Below are positions 55,427 to 63,947 of a DNA stretch of 64,000 bases, in pieces. A model generated the notes under the pieces. That model ran no database searches. It had not been told where the DNA came from and saw only the letters and a list, made by a program, of their open reading frames with translations. This DNA comes from Algoriphagus hitonicola (GTDB taxonomy: Bacteria; Bacteroidota; Bacteroidia; Cytophagales; Cyclobacteriaceae): assembly GCF_900113375.1 (NCBI RefSeq), contig NZ_FOPC01000001.1, forward strand, positions 434,001-498,000, given 5' to 3'. A program made the translations under genes and the position numbers. Every line of letters starts with the position of its first letter. Position 1 is the first letter of the stretch.

Positions 55427-56785
55427 ATGAAAAAAAACCTTTTTGCCTTTTTGCTTATTTTCTCATTTTCTTTCGCCCTTCAGGCTCAGGAACAGGTGAG
55501 AATGACCTTGGAAGAGGCCCTATCACTTTCTCTGGAGAATAATGTAAATGTCAAAAACGCCCAATTGGAGACGATGATCTCTAAGGCTACGATCAAGGAA
55601 ACCACCGCCAGTGGATTGCCTCAGATCAATGGAGCTTTTGATTTGAATTATAATCCGGCGATCCCAGTGGTTTTTCTGCCTAACGAACCGCCATTTGGTG
55701 ATCCCAGCATTCCATCAGACGTGATTCCAGCACGATTTGGCGTGAGTTTTACCTCTTCACTCAGTGCCAATGTTCGCCAGATGATTTTTGACGGATCTTT
55801 CTTTGTGGGACTTCGGGCGGCCAAAACCTATAAGCAACTGACTGATTATGATTTGGAAAAAACTGAAACCGATGTGATCGAGTCCGTCAAAAAGGCTTAT
55901 TTCGGGGTGTTGGTCAATCAAGAGCGAATTCGATTGGCCCAGTCCAACTTATCCCGGGTTGATACCCTTTTGAATGAAACCCGTGCATTGAATGAAGCCG
56001 GTTTTGCCGAAAAAATCGACGTATCCAGAATCCAAGTTCAGCGAAACAATACCTTTACCCAGCTGGAGCGCAGCCGAGCAGCGTTGGAAATCTCCATGCA
56101 AGTCTTGAAATTACAGATTGGTCTGCCGATGGAATATGACCTTGACTTGGAGGAGAATCTGGAGGAGTTCAATAGCCTGGAGGAAGTTTCTGCATTGTTG
56201 GAAGATCCTGGAAATGAGCGAATTGAGGTTAAGCAGCTGAATACCAATATTGAGTTGGTCGGATTGGATATTAAAAATAATCAATCCCAATACATGCCCT
56301 CGATTGATTTTGTAGGCAATATTCAGCGGGCCGGGGCAGGGAATGAACTCAATTCGGTATTTAATAGTCAGAATTGGTTTGGTAGCTCGCTTTTAGGAGT
56401 AAGTATGACGATTCCGATTTTTGACGGATTCCTGAAAAGCGCCAAAATCCAAAAGAACAGAATACAGATTCAGCAGCTCGAAAATCAACGAAATTACATT
56501 CGGGAGAGCATCAGAAGCGAAGTATTTTCAGCCAAAACCAATCTCAAAAATGACCTGAGTTTATTACAGGTTCAGGAAGAAAATCTAGAATTGGCCCGGG
56601 AGGTCTTTGACATGGCCCGAATCAAATATACCGAGGGTGTCGGCTCCAATCTCGAGGTAGTAGAAGCCGATGCCGCCCTTATCGAGGCGGAGATCAATTA
56701 CCTGTCGGCTTTGTATGACGGACTAGTTTCCAAGGTGGACTTGGAAAAAGCCCTGGGCATCTTAAAAACATCAATAGAAAACTAA
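55427..56785 (+). CDS. TolC family outer-membrane efflux protein
   Basis: Outer-membrane channel of a tripartite pump. After a signal peptide (KKNLFAFLLIFSFSFALQAQ) the 452-residue protein shows the OEP repeat organisation: MTLEEALSLSLENNVNVKNA at the start of the first half, and long amphipathic helices with ALNEAGFAEKIDVSRIQVQR. The second half repeats the plan with QYMPSIDFVGNIQ, LLGVSMTIPIFDGFLKSAKI and ARIKYTEGVGSNLEVVEADA. The start is ATG at 55427 rather than the TTG at 55412. It sits between the TetR gene and the adaptor gene (49 bp to the latter). Confidence 0.95.
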   Translation: MKKNLFAFLLIFSFSFALQAQEQVRMTLEEALSLSLENNVNVKNAQLETMISKATIKETTASGLPQINGAFDLNYNPAIPVVFLPNEPPFGDPSIPSDVIPARFGVSFTSSLSANVRQMIFDGSFFVGLRAAKTYKQLTDYDLEKTETDVIESVKKAYFGVLVNQERIRLAQSNLSRVDTLLNETRALNEAGFAEKIDVSRIQVQRNNTFTQLERSRAALEISMQVLKLQIGLPMEYDLDLEENLEEFNSLEEVSALLEDPGNERIEVKQLNTNIELVGLDIKNNQSQYMPSIDFVGNIQRAGAGNELNSVFNSQNWFGSSLLGVSMTIPIFDGFLKSAKIQKNRIQIQQLENQRNYIRESIRSEVFSAKTNLKNDLSLLQVQEENLELAREVFDMARIKYTEGVGSNLEVVEADAALIEAEINYLSALYDGLVSKVDLEKALGILKTSIEN

Positions 56786-56834
56786 ACCAACTATTTCTCC
56801 TTCTTTTTGAAGGAAAATAATCGTAAAAATAACC

Positions 56835-57968
56835 ATGAAAGGAACCTTGAAATTTTTACCCATCAGCTTAGCGATGATTTTGGCATTTAGCTGTGCCGAA
56901 AATGACAGCGTAGAGGCAAAAAAGGCTGAGTTGGAAAAACTCAAAGCCGAAGTAATTGAGCTCAATGGCACGATTCGCGAGTTGGAGTCGGAGCTCACTC
57001 AGTTGGATTCCGGATTTGCCCAGCAAAATCAAAAGTCCATCCTCATCACCACCGCGGATGCCCGAAAAGGAAACTTTGAGCATTTTGTAGAAGTGACAGG
57101 AGCAGTTCTGTCCAAGAAAAATGTGAGTATTTCCGCCGAAACAGCTGGAAGAATAGTAGAAGTCCCAGCAATTGAAGGAATGCGCGTCAGTAGAGGACAG
57201 GTCCTAGCCGAAATCGATTCTGAAAGCATTCAGCGAAATATCGAGGAAATTGAAAATTCCCTGGACTTGGCAAGAACACTTTTTGAAAAGCAGGAACGAC
57301 TTTGGAAACAGCAAATCGGAACTGAGGTACAATACTTGGAAGCGAAAAGTCGAAAAGAAGGATTGGAGCGCAATCTGAATTCTTTGAAAACCCAATTGGA
57401 TAAGGCATTCGTTAGGGCGCCGTTTGACGGTACGATCGAAACGGTACAAGTGCGATTAGGAGAACTAGTCCAGCCCGGAGCCCCGATGTTTCAGTTTGTG
57501 GGCGAAAACGACCTCTTTATTGAAGCGGATATCTCAGAATCCTATGTGGGAGTCTTGGGCAAAGGCGATTCAGTGCGGGTGAGTTTCCCTTCTATTGGAC
57601 AGGAGATCAAGACACGGGTATCCTCAGTAGGTTCTATCATCAATCCAAACAACCGGACTTTTAAAGTGGAGGTATTTATGCCAAAACTGGATTTGGTCAA
57701 ACCGAACATGCTGGCCGTAATGAAAATCAAGGATTATGAGAATCCTGAAGCCGTAGTGGTCCCCTCCAAATTGGTCTTAAGTGATAATCGAGGAGATTAT
57801 GTGTTTGTGGTGGAAGAGGGGAAAGCCCAAAAAATCTATGTCAAACGAGGAAAAACTTTTCAGCAGGATGCCGAGATTTTGGAGGGGTTGGCTGGAAATG
57901 AACAGTTGGTGGATAAGGGCTTCCGAGAAGTAGGAGACAATTTTAATGTGAACATCGCGCAGCAGTAA
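56835..57968 (+). CDS. RND efflux periplasmic adaptor (HlyD/MFP family)
   Basis: A 377-residue adaptor that links the inner-membrane pump to the TolC-type channel. The lipoprotein signal LPISLAMILAFSC puts the lipid on a cysteine near residue 20. It is followed by a short coiled coil (about 25-62, KKAELEKLKAEVIELNGTIR). The lipoyl/biotinyl halves read GRIVEVPAIEGMRVSRGQVL and FVRAPFDGTIETVQVRLGEL, flanking the alpha-hairpin (about 135-190). The C-terminal beta-barrel and membrane-proximal domain complete the chain. Only 3 bp separate it from the pump gene. Confidence 0.95.
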   Translation: MKGTLKFLPISLAMILAFSCAENDSVEAKKAELEKLKAEVIELNGTIRELESELTQLDSGFAQQNQKSILITTADARKGNFEHFVEVTGAVLSKKNVSISAETAGRIVEVPAIEGMRVSRGQVLAEIDSESIQRNIEEIENSLDLARTLFEKQERLWKQQIGTEVQYLEAKSRKEGLERNLNSLKTQLDKAFVRAPFDGTIETVQVRLGELVQPGAPMFQFVGENDLFIEADISESYVGVLGKGDSVRVSFPSIGQEIKTRVSSVGSIINPNNRTFKVEVFMPKLDLVKPNMLAVMKIKDYENPEAVVVPSKLVLSDNRGDYVFVVEEGKAQKIYVKRGKTFQQDAEILEGLAGNEQLVDKGFREVGDNFNVNIAQQ

Positions 57969-57971
57969 ATC

Positions 57972-60900
57972 ATGGCCGAAGAAGCAAAGTCAAAAACAAT
58001 AAGAGAGTTTGGGTTAACCAGTGCGAGTGTGGACAATTCCACCTCTGTCATTATCCTGACGCTGATTATTACCGTTTTGGGATTGGGGGCTTACCGTACC
58101 ATGCCCAAGGAAAGTTTTCCAGAGGTGGTTATTCCTACGGTCTATGTGGGCACTCCCTATCCGGGAAACTCCCCCGTGGATATGGAAAACCTGATTACAC
58201 GTCCGATTGAGAAAGAACTGAAGTCTCTCAATGATGTGAAAGATATCAAATCCACTTCGGTTCAGGATTTTTCTTCGATTGTGGTGGAGTTTAATCCAGG
58301 CGTGGAGATTTCCAAGGCGATCCAGGATGTCAAAGATGCGGTGGATAAATCGAAGAGCGAATTGCCTTCCGATCTGGATCAGGAGCCCAATGTCTTGGAG
58401 GTGAATACTTCCGATTTCCCGATTATGAATGTAAATATTTCGGGAAATTATTCGGAAGCTGAGCTTAAGAAGTTTGGAGAATACCTGGAGGATGAAATCG
58501 AAAAGCTACCCGAAATCTCCAAAGCAGATCTGGCAGGTACCGTGGAGCGAGAGATTCAAATCAATGCCGATCCTTATAAAATGGAATCTGTCGGGGTAAC
58601 TTTTGATGATATTGCCAATGCGGTAAGGTCAGAAAATGTGACCATCTCAGGTGGAAGTATCAGAGGAGGGGATTTTCAGCGGACTTTGCGTGTGGATGGG
58701 GAGTTTACCGATCCAGCGCAGATTTTGGATGTGATTGTCAAAACTGACAATCAAAAAATCGTCTATCTCCGGGATGTGGCTGAGGTAAAAGATACTTATA
58801 AGGATCGGACTTCTTATGCGCGGATGAAAAACCTCCCCGTTGTCACGATCAATGTGGTCAAGCGGAGCGGAGAAAATCTCTTGTTTGCCGCTGATAAAAT
58901 CAAAGAAATCATTGAGGAAACCAAAGCCAACAGATTTCCGCAGGATTTGGAAATCACGATCAACAATGATCAAAGCAAAACTACGCGTACGCAGGTCAGT
59001 GATTTGGAAAACTCCATCATCTTCGGAGTGATCCTCGTTGTGTTGGTTTTGATGTTTTTCTTGGGATTCCGAAATGCGCTTTTTGTAGGGTCGGCTATCC
59101 CGCTTTCGATGTTTATTTCCTTCTTGGTGTTGAATGCATTTGGGATTACCCTTAATCTCATGGTGCTATTCTCCTTGATTTTGGCTTTGGGGATGCTTGT
59201 GGATAATGGAATCGTAGTCGTGGAGAACATTTATCGTCTGATGTCTGAAGGAAAATCTCCTATAGTCGCTGCAAAAGAAGGCGTCGGAGAGGTGGCGTGG
59301 CCGATCATTACTTCTACTGCTACGACACTTGGAGCATTTCTGCCTTTGGCATTTTGGCAGGATACAATCGGAGACTTTATGAAATATCTTCCGATTACCT
59401 TGATTATCGTATTGTCTTCATCGCTATTTGTGGCCTTGGTGATCAATCCTGTGATGACTGCGATGTACATGAAAATAGAGGATGTCACCAAGGAAAAACC
59501 CAAACAGCGATCAATTATCGTCGCAGGGATTTTCTTGGTATTGTCCACTATTGCATATTTGGTAGGGTGGATGGCAATGGGTTCCCTGACTCTGGTCGCT
59601 TGTGTATTGACCCTGTTCAATGTCTTTTTGTTGAGAAAAGCGATCAGATGGTTTCAGACCGTGTTTTTGGTACGATTGGAAAATAGCTATGAAAGGATTT
59701 TGGAATTTTCTCTCCGAGGCAAAAACCCCTATTATTTATTCGGAGGAATCAATTTACTCTTAATCTTCTCCCTTGGATTGCTTTTCATCAGAGCCCCCAA
59801 AGTACTTTTCTTTCCAGATAATCAACCACAGTTGATCAATGTCTATGTCGAGTTTCCGATGGGAACTGATATCGAAGCGACCAATGAGTTTGTGGATGAA
59901 TTTGAGGATGAGATAGCAGTAAGTTTGGGTGAATACAACGAGATTATTGAATCGGTAATTTCTCAGATTGGGGAAGGGACAAGTGACCCAACCGAAGGAT
60001 CAACCGGTGAAGCTACGCCTCATAAAGCAAAGATCACGATAGGATTTGTGGATTATATTGATCGTCAGGGTGTCAATACCAACAAGGCCATGGAAGAAAT
60101 CCGTGACCTCGCCGAAAACTATGCCGGTGTTTTGATCACAGTCGATAAGCAAAAAGCCGGTCCTCCTGTCGGTAAAGCGATTAATATTGAGTTTTCGGGC
60201 GAAGATTATGATCAGTTGATCAGCTATGTCAATCGTTCAATGGAATTTCTCAATAGCAAGAATGTTCCTGGCGTCGAAGAATTAAAAACGGATTTGTCTT
60301 TAGGTAGCCCAGAACTAATTGTGGATATTGATCGCGATAAAGCCCGCAGATTTGGTTTATCCACCTCAACTATCGCCACCGAAATGAGGACTTCTCTTTT
60401 CGGCCTGGAAGTGTCCAAATACAAGGAAGGTGAAGATGATTATCCGATTCAACTTCGGTTGACTGAAGATTACCGGTACGATGTCAATGCGCTGATCAAT
60501 AAAAAAATTGGGTTTCGGGATAAATTTGGTGAAAAACGCGAGGTTCCGGTTTCTGCCGTAGCAGATATCGAATATGGATCTACTTATGGTTCGGTGAAGC
60601 GAAAAGATCTTGAGAAGGCCATAACTATTTATTCTAATGTGTTGGATGGGTTCAATGCTACTGAAATCAATACCGCACTTCGTGACTATATGGCTGGATT
60701 TGAGGTTCCGGATGGGATTACAGTGAAGTTTACCGGGGAGCAAGAGGAGCAAGCCAAATCGATGGAGTTTTTGATCCGTGCGCTTGGGATAGCTGTTTCC
60801 TTGATCTTCCTGATCATCGTCGCACAGTTTAATTCTGTGACGACCCCGTTTATCATTATGGCATCGGTGGTTTTAAGTACGATCGGAGTGTTTTTGGGAT

Positions 60901-61376
60901 TGGTGATTTTCAATATGGATTTTGTGGTCATTATGACCGGGATTGGGATTATTTCCTTAGCCGGAGTGGTAGTGAATAATGCGATCGTATTGATCGATTA
61001 TACCAACTTGGTTCGAGCAAGAAAGCGGGAAGAATTGGGAGTTCCTGATGATCAGTTTTTATCTTTTCCGGATTTGGTGGGAAGTATCGTCGAATCAGGA
61101 AAAACCCGTCTAAGACCCGTCTTATTGACGGCGATTACCACAGTTCTGGGATTGATCCCGCTTGCTATCGGAATGAACATCAATTTCGGTACCTTATTGA
61201 GTGAATTTGACCCTCAATTTTATGTCGGAGGAGATAATGCAGATTTTTGGGGTCCAATGGCTTGGACCGTAATCTTTGGGCTAACCTTTGCGACCTTCCT
61301 TACGTTAGTGATCGTACCAGTCATGTATTTGCTGGCAGACAAATTAAATATGAAGCTGCGTAAGTTGAAAGCATGA
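57972..61376 (+). CDS. Efflux RND transporter permease subunit (AcrB/HAE1-like)
   Basis: A 1134-residue inner-membrane pump with 12 helices and two large periplasmic loops. The start STSVIILTLIITVLGLGAYR leads into PKESFPEVVIPTVYVGTPYP, usual for the family. Helix 4 reads LALGMLVDNGIVVVENIYRL: one Asp of the AcrB Asp-Asp pair is kept, the other is Asn, as is common in the SwrC-like branch. A stretch of about 70 residues (about 490-580) between the two halves has extra hydrophobic text. The matching second half has GIGIISLAGVVVNNAIVLID and TRLRPVLLTAITTVLGLIPL. Substrates, probably drugs, detergents or lipids, cannot be read from sequence. The operon ends after this gene with a terminator. Confidence 0.95.
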   Translation: MAEEAKSKTIREFGLTSASVDNSTSVIILTLIITVLGLGAYRTMPKESFPEVVIPTVYVGTPYPGNSPVDMENLITRPIEKELKSLNDVKDIKSTSVQDFSSIVVEFNPGVEISKAIQDVKDAVDKSKSELPSDLDQEPNVLEVNTSDFPIMNVNISGNYSEAELKKFGEYLEDEIEKLPEISKADLAGTVEREIQINADPYKMESVGVTFDDIANAVRSENVTISGGSIRGGDFQRTLRVDGEFTDPAQILDVIVKTDNQKIVYLRDVAEVKDTYKDRTSYARMKNLPVVTINVVKRSGENLLFAADKIKEIIEETKANRFPQDLEITINNDQSKTTRTQVSDLENSIIFGVILVVLVLMFFLGFRNALFVGSAIPLSMFISFLVLNAFGITLNLMVLFSLILALGMLVDNGIVVVENIYRLMSEGKSPIVAAKEGVGEVAWPIITSTATTLGAFLPLAFWQDTIGDFMKYLPITLIIVLSSSLFVALVINPVMTAMYMKIEDVTKEKPKQRSIIVAGIFLVLSTIAYLVGWMAMGSLTLVACVLTLFNVFLLRKAIRWFQTVFLVRLENSYERILEFSLRGKNPYYLFGGINLLLIFSLGLLFIRAPKVLFFPDNQPQLINVYVEFPMGTDIEATNEFVDEFEDEIAVSLGEYNEIIESVISQIGEGTSDPTEGSTGEATPHKAKITIGFVDYIDRQGVNTNKAMEEIRDLAENYAGVLITVDKQKAGPPVGKAINIEFSGEDYDQLISYVNRSMEFLNSKNVPGVEELKTDLSLGSPELIVDIDRDKARRFGLSTSTIATEMRTSLFGLEVSKYKEGEDDYPIQLRLTEDYRYDVNALINKKIGFRDKFGEKREVPVSAVADIEYGSTYGSVKRKDLEKAITIYSNVLDGFNATEINTALRDYMAGFEVPDGITVKFTGEQEEQAKSMEFLIRALGIAVSLIFLIIVAQFNSVTTPFIIMASVVLSTIGVFLGLVIFNMDFVVIMTGIGIISLAGVVVNNAIVLIDYTNLVRARKREELGVPDDQFLSFPDLVGSIVESGKTRLRPVLLTAITTVLGLIPLAIGMNINFGTLLSEFDPQFYVGGDNADFWGPMAWTVIFGLTFATFLTLVIVPVMYLLADKLNMKLRKLKA

Positions 61377-61404
61377 TTGATTTAAGGTTGGTGGTTTTTT
61401 AGAC

Positions 61405-61436
61405 AAAACCTCCGGAACCATGTTCCGGGGGTTTTT
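61405..61436 (+). terminator. Terminator of the efflux operon
   Basis: AAACCTCCGGAA and TTCCGGGGGTTT form a 12 bp stem with one G-U pair around the loop CCATG, followed by TTTTT-rich sequence. It lies 28 bp after the pump stop codon. Confidence 0.88.
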
Positions 61437-61504
61437 AATTTTCGGAGGATTGCCAATTTCCACTCTTTATTGGAAAAGACTGCAGAAAATTGGCATGAAT
61501 AAAA

Positions 61505-61540
61505 ATCAAAAAAGCCCAGTTTTCCCTGGGCTTTTTTGAT
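61505..61540. terminator. Bidirectional terminator, mainly for ssb
   Basis: ATCAAAAAAGCCCAG and its exact complement CTGGGCTTTTTTGAT make a 15 bp perfect stem with a 6 nt loop. T-runs are present on both strands. It lies 19 bp beyond the ssb stop on the minus strand. Confidence 0.88.
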
Positions 61541-61558
61541 TTCAGTCAAGCAGGTATT

Positions 61559-61957
61559 TTAAAAAGGAAGGTCGTCTTCACTGGTCTCAGCCATTTCTGG
61601 TTTTGGAGCAGGTTGAGAAGAATTTCTTCTACTCAAGAACGTAAAATCATTCACCACAATTTCGGTGGTGTATCGCTTATTACCGTCCTTGTCTGTGTAG
61701 CTGCGATTGGAGATTTTACCCTCGACGGCGACTTCTGAACCCTTGTCGGTGTATTTTTGGAGGATTTCGGCTTGCTTTCCCCAAAGCACCAATCGATGCC
61801 ATGTGGTATTGTCCACACGTTCGCCTTTTTGGTTTTTGTAGGTTTCATTAGTTGCGATGGACACCCTTCCGAGGATTTGACCGGAATCAAGATTTTTGAT
61901 TTCTACTTTGTCACCCAAGTGACCGATTAGCTGTACTTTGTTTCTTAGCGCATTCAT
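61559..61957 (-). CDS. ssb: Single-stranded DNA-binding protein
   Basis: A 132-residue SSB. The OB-fold spans about residues 1-105 (NALRNKVQLIGHLGDKVEIK, TTWHRLVLWGKQAEILQKYT, GSEVAVEGKISNRSYTDKDG). A short linker leads to the acidic tip EDDLPF, through which SSB recruits repair and replication proteins. The length and tip are those of a main or close paralogous cellular SSB rather than a phage one. It is convergent with the efflux operon and divergent from the broken UPF0158 gene. Confidence 0.97.
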   Translation of the reverse strand: MNALRNKVQLIGHLGDKVEIKNLDSGQILGRVSIATNETYKNQKGERVDNTTWHRLVLWGKQAEILQKYTDKGSEVAVEGKISNRSYTDKDGNKRYTTEIVVNDFTFLSRRNSSQPAPKPEMAETSEDDLPF

Positions 61958-62100
61958 GATTTTTAGAATTTAAGTGAAAGATTAATTTTTGATTTCGCTA
62001 GAGGTAAATCGTTGAGCCAAAGTTGCATCCCCGGCCAAAAACTAGTCGGGTGACAGTCGACAGTATCCGTTAGTAGTCGTTTGCTGTCGGATAAATTTGA

Positions 62101-62130
62101 CTGAATGATCAGATTGTCATTCAGGTTTTT
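62101..62130 (+). other. Terminator-like hairpin inside a divergent gap
   Basis: CTGAATGA and TCATTCAG form a perfect 8 bp stem with loop TCAGATTG, followed by GTTTTT. The 303 bp between ssb and the UPF0158 gene start hold no other gene. A plus-strand terminator is not expected there, since both neighbours read away from it, so a short transcript ending here is possible; a regulatory palindrome is the alternative. Just upstream, TAAATTTG (62092-62099) is a -7 match but lies too close to start such a transcript. Confidence 0.35.
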
Positions 62131-62234
62131 AATAAATTTATTTTTGATAAGATGATTGGATTAATCCTAAGAAATCGAGCATGACTTTAATCGGCACAGT
62201 CAAGGATGATTAATAGTCGAGCGAGATTTCAGTT

Positions 62235-62242
62235 TACCTTTG
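62235..62242 (+). promoter_or_regulatory. Candidate -7 promoter element of the UPF0158 gene
   Basis: TACCTTTG matches TAnnTTTG and ends 18 bp before the ATG at 62261. It overlaps a TTG (62240) that would otherwise be a longer start. No TTTG lies 19 bp upstream. Confidence 0.35.
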
Positions 62243-62260
62243 AAAATCAATTATAGACAC

Positions 62261-62692
62261 ATGAAGCTGCAAATTACTGATCAAATGGTTCGGGAAATAG
62301 CCGAAGATTTGGATGCCGGTATGACCTGCTATGTGGATAAAAATACCGGTGAAATAGAAAGTCTCCCGGATACGCTGAGTCCTTATTTTGACTCGGAATT
62401 ATGGCAGGATTTAATCGATAAAATTGATCGGAATATGGGAGAATACTGGATCATTGAGCCGATGGAGTCCTGGGAAGCATTTCAGGTGATGGATGATTTT
62501 GTCGATTCTTTAGGAGACAACAAAGAAACTCGACGCTTGATATCTAGCCTTCAACACCCAAAACCCTTTTAGCATTTTAAGCAATTGATTCATGAATCTG
62601 AACTGCGGGAAGATTGGTTTTCTTTCAAGCAAAAACGCTATGAGGATTATGTCCGAAATTTACTCCAAGATTATTTACAGCGTGAAAAGTAA
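62261..62692 (+). pseudogene. UPF0158 family protein, interrupted by an amber codon
   Basis: The frame encodes 103 residues to TAG at 62570-62572, then 39 more to TAA at 62690-62692. Together they match the plan of UPF0158: MTCYVDKNTGEIESLPDT near the N-terminus, WIIEPMESWEAFQVMDDFVD in the middle, LISSLQHPKPF before the stop. After it come HFKQLIHESELREDWFSFKQ and KRYEDYVRNLLQDYLQ. In relatives the text runs KPF-x-FK without a break, so one substitution made the stop. The family has no established function. A truncated 103-residue protein could still be made. Confidence 0.75.
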
Positions 62693-62710
62693 AAGCTTGT
62701 GCGTTTGCTT

Positions 62711-62718
62711 TATTTTTG
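62711..62718 (+). promoter_or_regulatory. Candidate -7 promoter element of the GNAT gene
   Basis: TATTTTTG matches TAnnTTTG and overlaps the TTG at 62716 that begins the longest open frame. A transcript would start near 62725, which supports the downstream TTG at 62758 as the true start. Confidence 0.4.
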
Positions 62719-62757
62719 AAACTCAAATCAAATTCGAACCACTGCTTTTCATTTTCC

Positions 62758-63276
62758 TTGAAAAAAATCACTATTGTTCCCGCTGAAACTGAAGATTTGC
62801 CTGAGTTGCTTAGGATGGCAAGGACAGCCTTTATCCAAGCGTTCACCATCGGAAACAAACCCGAAAATGTGGAGCATTACCTAAATGAAGCTTTTACCTT
62901 GCCCCAGTTTGAAAAGGAATTTGAAACCCCCTCATCCTATTTTTTTCTGGCAATAAGTGAAGATAAAATCATCGGATACCTAAAGGTCAATGAAACCCCT
63001 TCGCAGACTGACATTCACGATCCAGAAAGTCTGGAGATTGCAAGATTATATGTACTGGAAGAATTTCTAGGAAGGGGAGTGGGGCCTGAGTTACTAAATT
63101 TTGCGATCGAATTGGCCAAGCAAAAAGCCAAGAAATATCTGTGGCTTGGAGTCTGGGAGAAAAATGCCCGAGCGATCCGATTTTATGAAAAAAATGGCCT
63201 CCGAAAATTCGGAAGCCATCCATTTCCCTTTGGGGATGAAGTTCAGACGGATTATCTGATGCGAATTGATTTTTAA
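62758..63276 (+). CDS. GNAT family N-acetyltransferase
   Basis: A 172-residue acetyltransferase using acetyl-CoA. The start VPAETEDLPELLRMARTAF is the typical first strand and helix. Acetyl-CoA-binding motif A is LYVLEEFLGRGVGPELLNFA, with the pyrophosphate loop lying in FLGRGVG. Motif B is WLGVWEKNARAIRFYEKNGL, and FPFGDEVQTDYLMRIDF closes the fold. It resembles spermidine- or ribosomal-protein-type GNATs, but the substrate is unknown. No ATG is available; TTG at 62758 (MKKITIVPAE) is chosen because the other TTG lies in a -7 element. Its stop overlaps that of the OmpA gene on the opposite strand. Confidence 0.9.
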   Translation: MKKITIVPAETEDLPELLRMARTAFIQAFTIGNKPENVEHYLNEAFTLPQFEKEFETPSSYFFLAISEDKIIGYLKVNETPSQTDIHDPESLEIARLYVLEEFLGRGVGPELLNFAIELAKQKAKKYLWLGVWEKNARAIRFYEKNGLRKFGSHPFPFGDEVQTDYLMRIDF

Positions 63277-63947
63277 GAACCCAATTCTCCTCTTTTAGCC
63301 ATGCGTTGCATCTTTTTGTTGGCATAGATGGCTACTTCGACCCGTCTATTTTGAGCTCGATCCATATCGGTTTCATTGCTGTCTAGCGGCATGGATTCTC
63401 CATAGCCTGTGCTAGTCATTCGTGGGCTGGAGACTCCTAGGTTTCCCAAGTAGCTTTGTACTGAATAGGCCCGGTCTCTGGAGAGCGAAAGGTTATAATC
63501 TTCTTCTCCCACGGAGTCTGTGTGTCCCTCGATCATAATATTGGTGTCTTCGTATTTCTTCAGCGTGGTGGCTAGATTTTGAAGATTTGTCGTGGCCTCA
63601 GGACTGAGTGTAGATTGATCAAAGCCAAATAGAAGTCCTGAATCAAAGGTGATTTTGATGCCTTCCCCAACTCGTTCCACTTTTGCGCCTTCCAGATCTC
63701 TACGAAGTTCCTCGGCTTGTTTATCCATTTCTCGGCCGATGATCGCACCCGCAGATCCACCGATGGCCGAACCAATAATAATTCCTGTTGCTGTTTTATC
63801 CTTTCCGGCGATAAGTCCCCCGAGTATTCCGCCTGCAGATCCACCGATGGCTGCTCCTTTGACGGCATTGCTGGTTTTGCAGGAAGGTGTTCCTATCAAT
63901 AACCCAATGATTCCTAGTCCTAGTAAAATCCTGTTTGAAGTTTTCAT
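63273..63947 (-). CDS. OmpA family lipoprotein with glycine-zipper domain
   Basis: A 224-residue outer-membrane lipoprotein. The signal SNRILLGLGIIGLLIGTPSC ends in an acylated cysteine near residue 23. A glycine-zipper segment follows (GAAIGGSAGGILGGLIAG, GIIIGSAIGGSAGAIIGREM), predicted to lie in or on the membrane. The OmpA C-terminal domain (about 100-215) binds peptidoglycan: GFDQSTLSPEATTNLQNLAT, MIEGHTDSVGEEDYNLSLSR and NRRVEVAIYA. The layout equals YiaD-like proteins. ATG at 63947 and at 63953 are both possible. It is convergent with the GNAT gene and the two stop codons share TTAA. Confidence 0.94.
   Translation of the reverse strand: MKTSNRILLGLGIIGLLIGTPSCKTSNAVKGAAIGGSAGGILGGLIAGKDKTATGIIIGSAIGGSAGAIIGREMDKQAEELRRDLEGAKVERVGEGIKITFDSGLLFGFDQSTLSPEATTNLQNLATTLKKYEDTNIMIEGHTDSVGEEDYNLSLSRDRAYSVQSYLGNLGVSSPRMTSTGYGESMPLDSNETDMDRAQNRRVEVAIYANKKMQRMAKRGELGS

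Noticed and set aside
62570-62572. Pyrrolysine at the UPF0158 TAG
   Set aside because: No pyl genes in view and the family is not known to use it.
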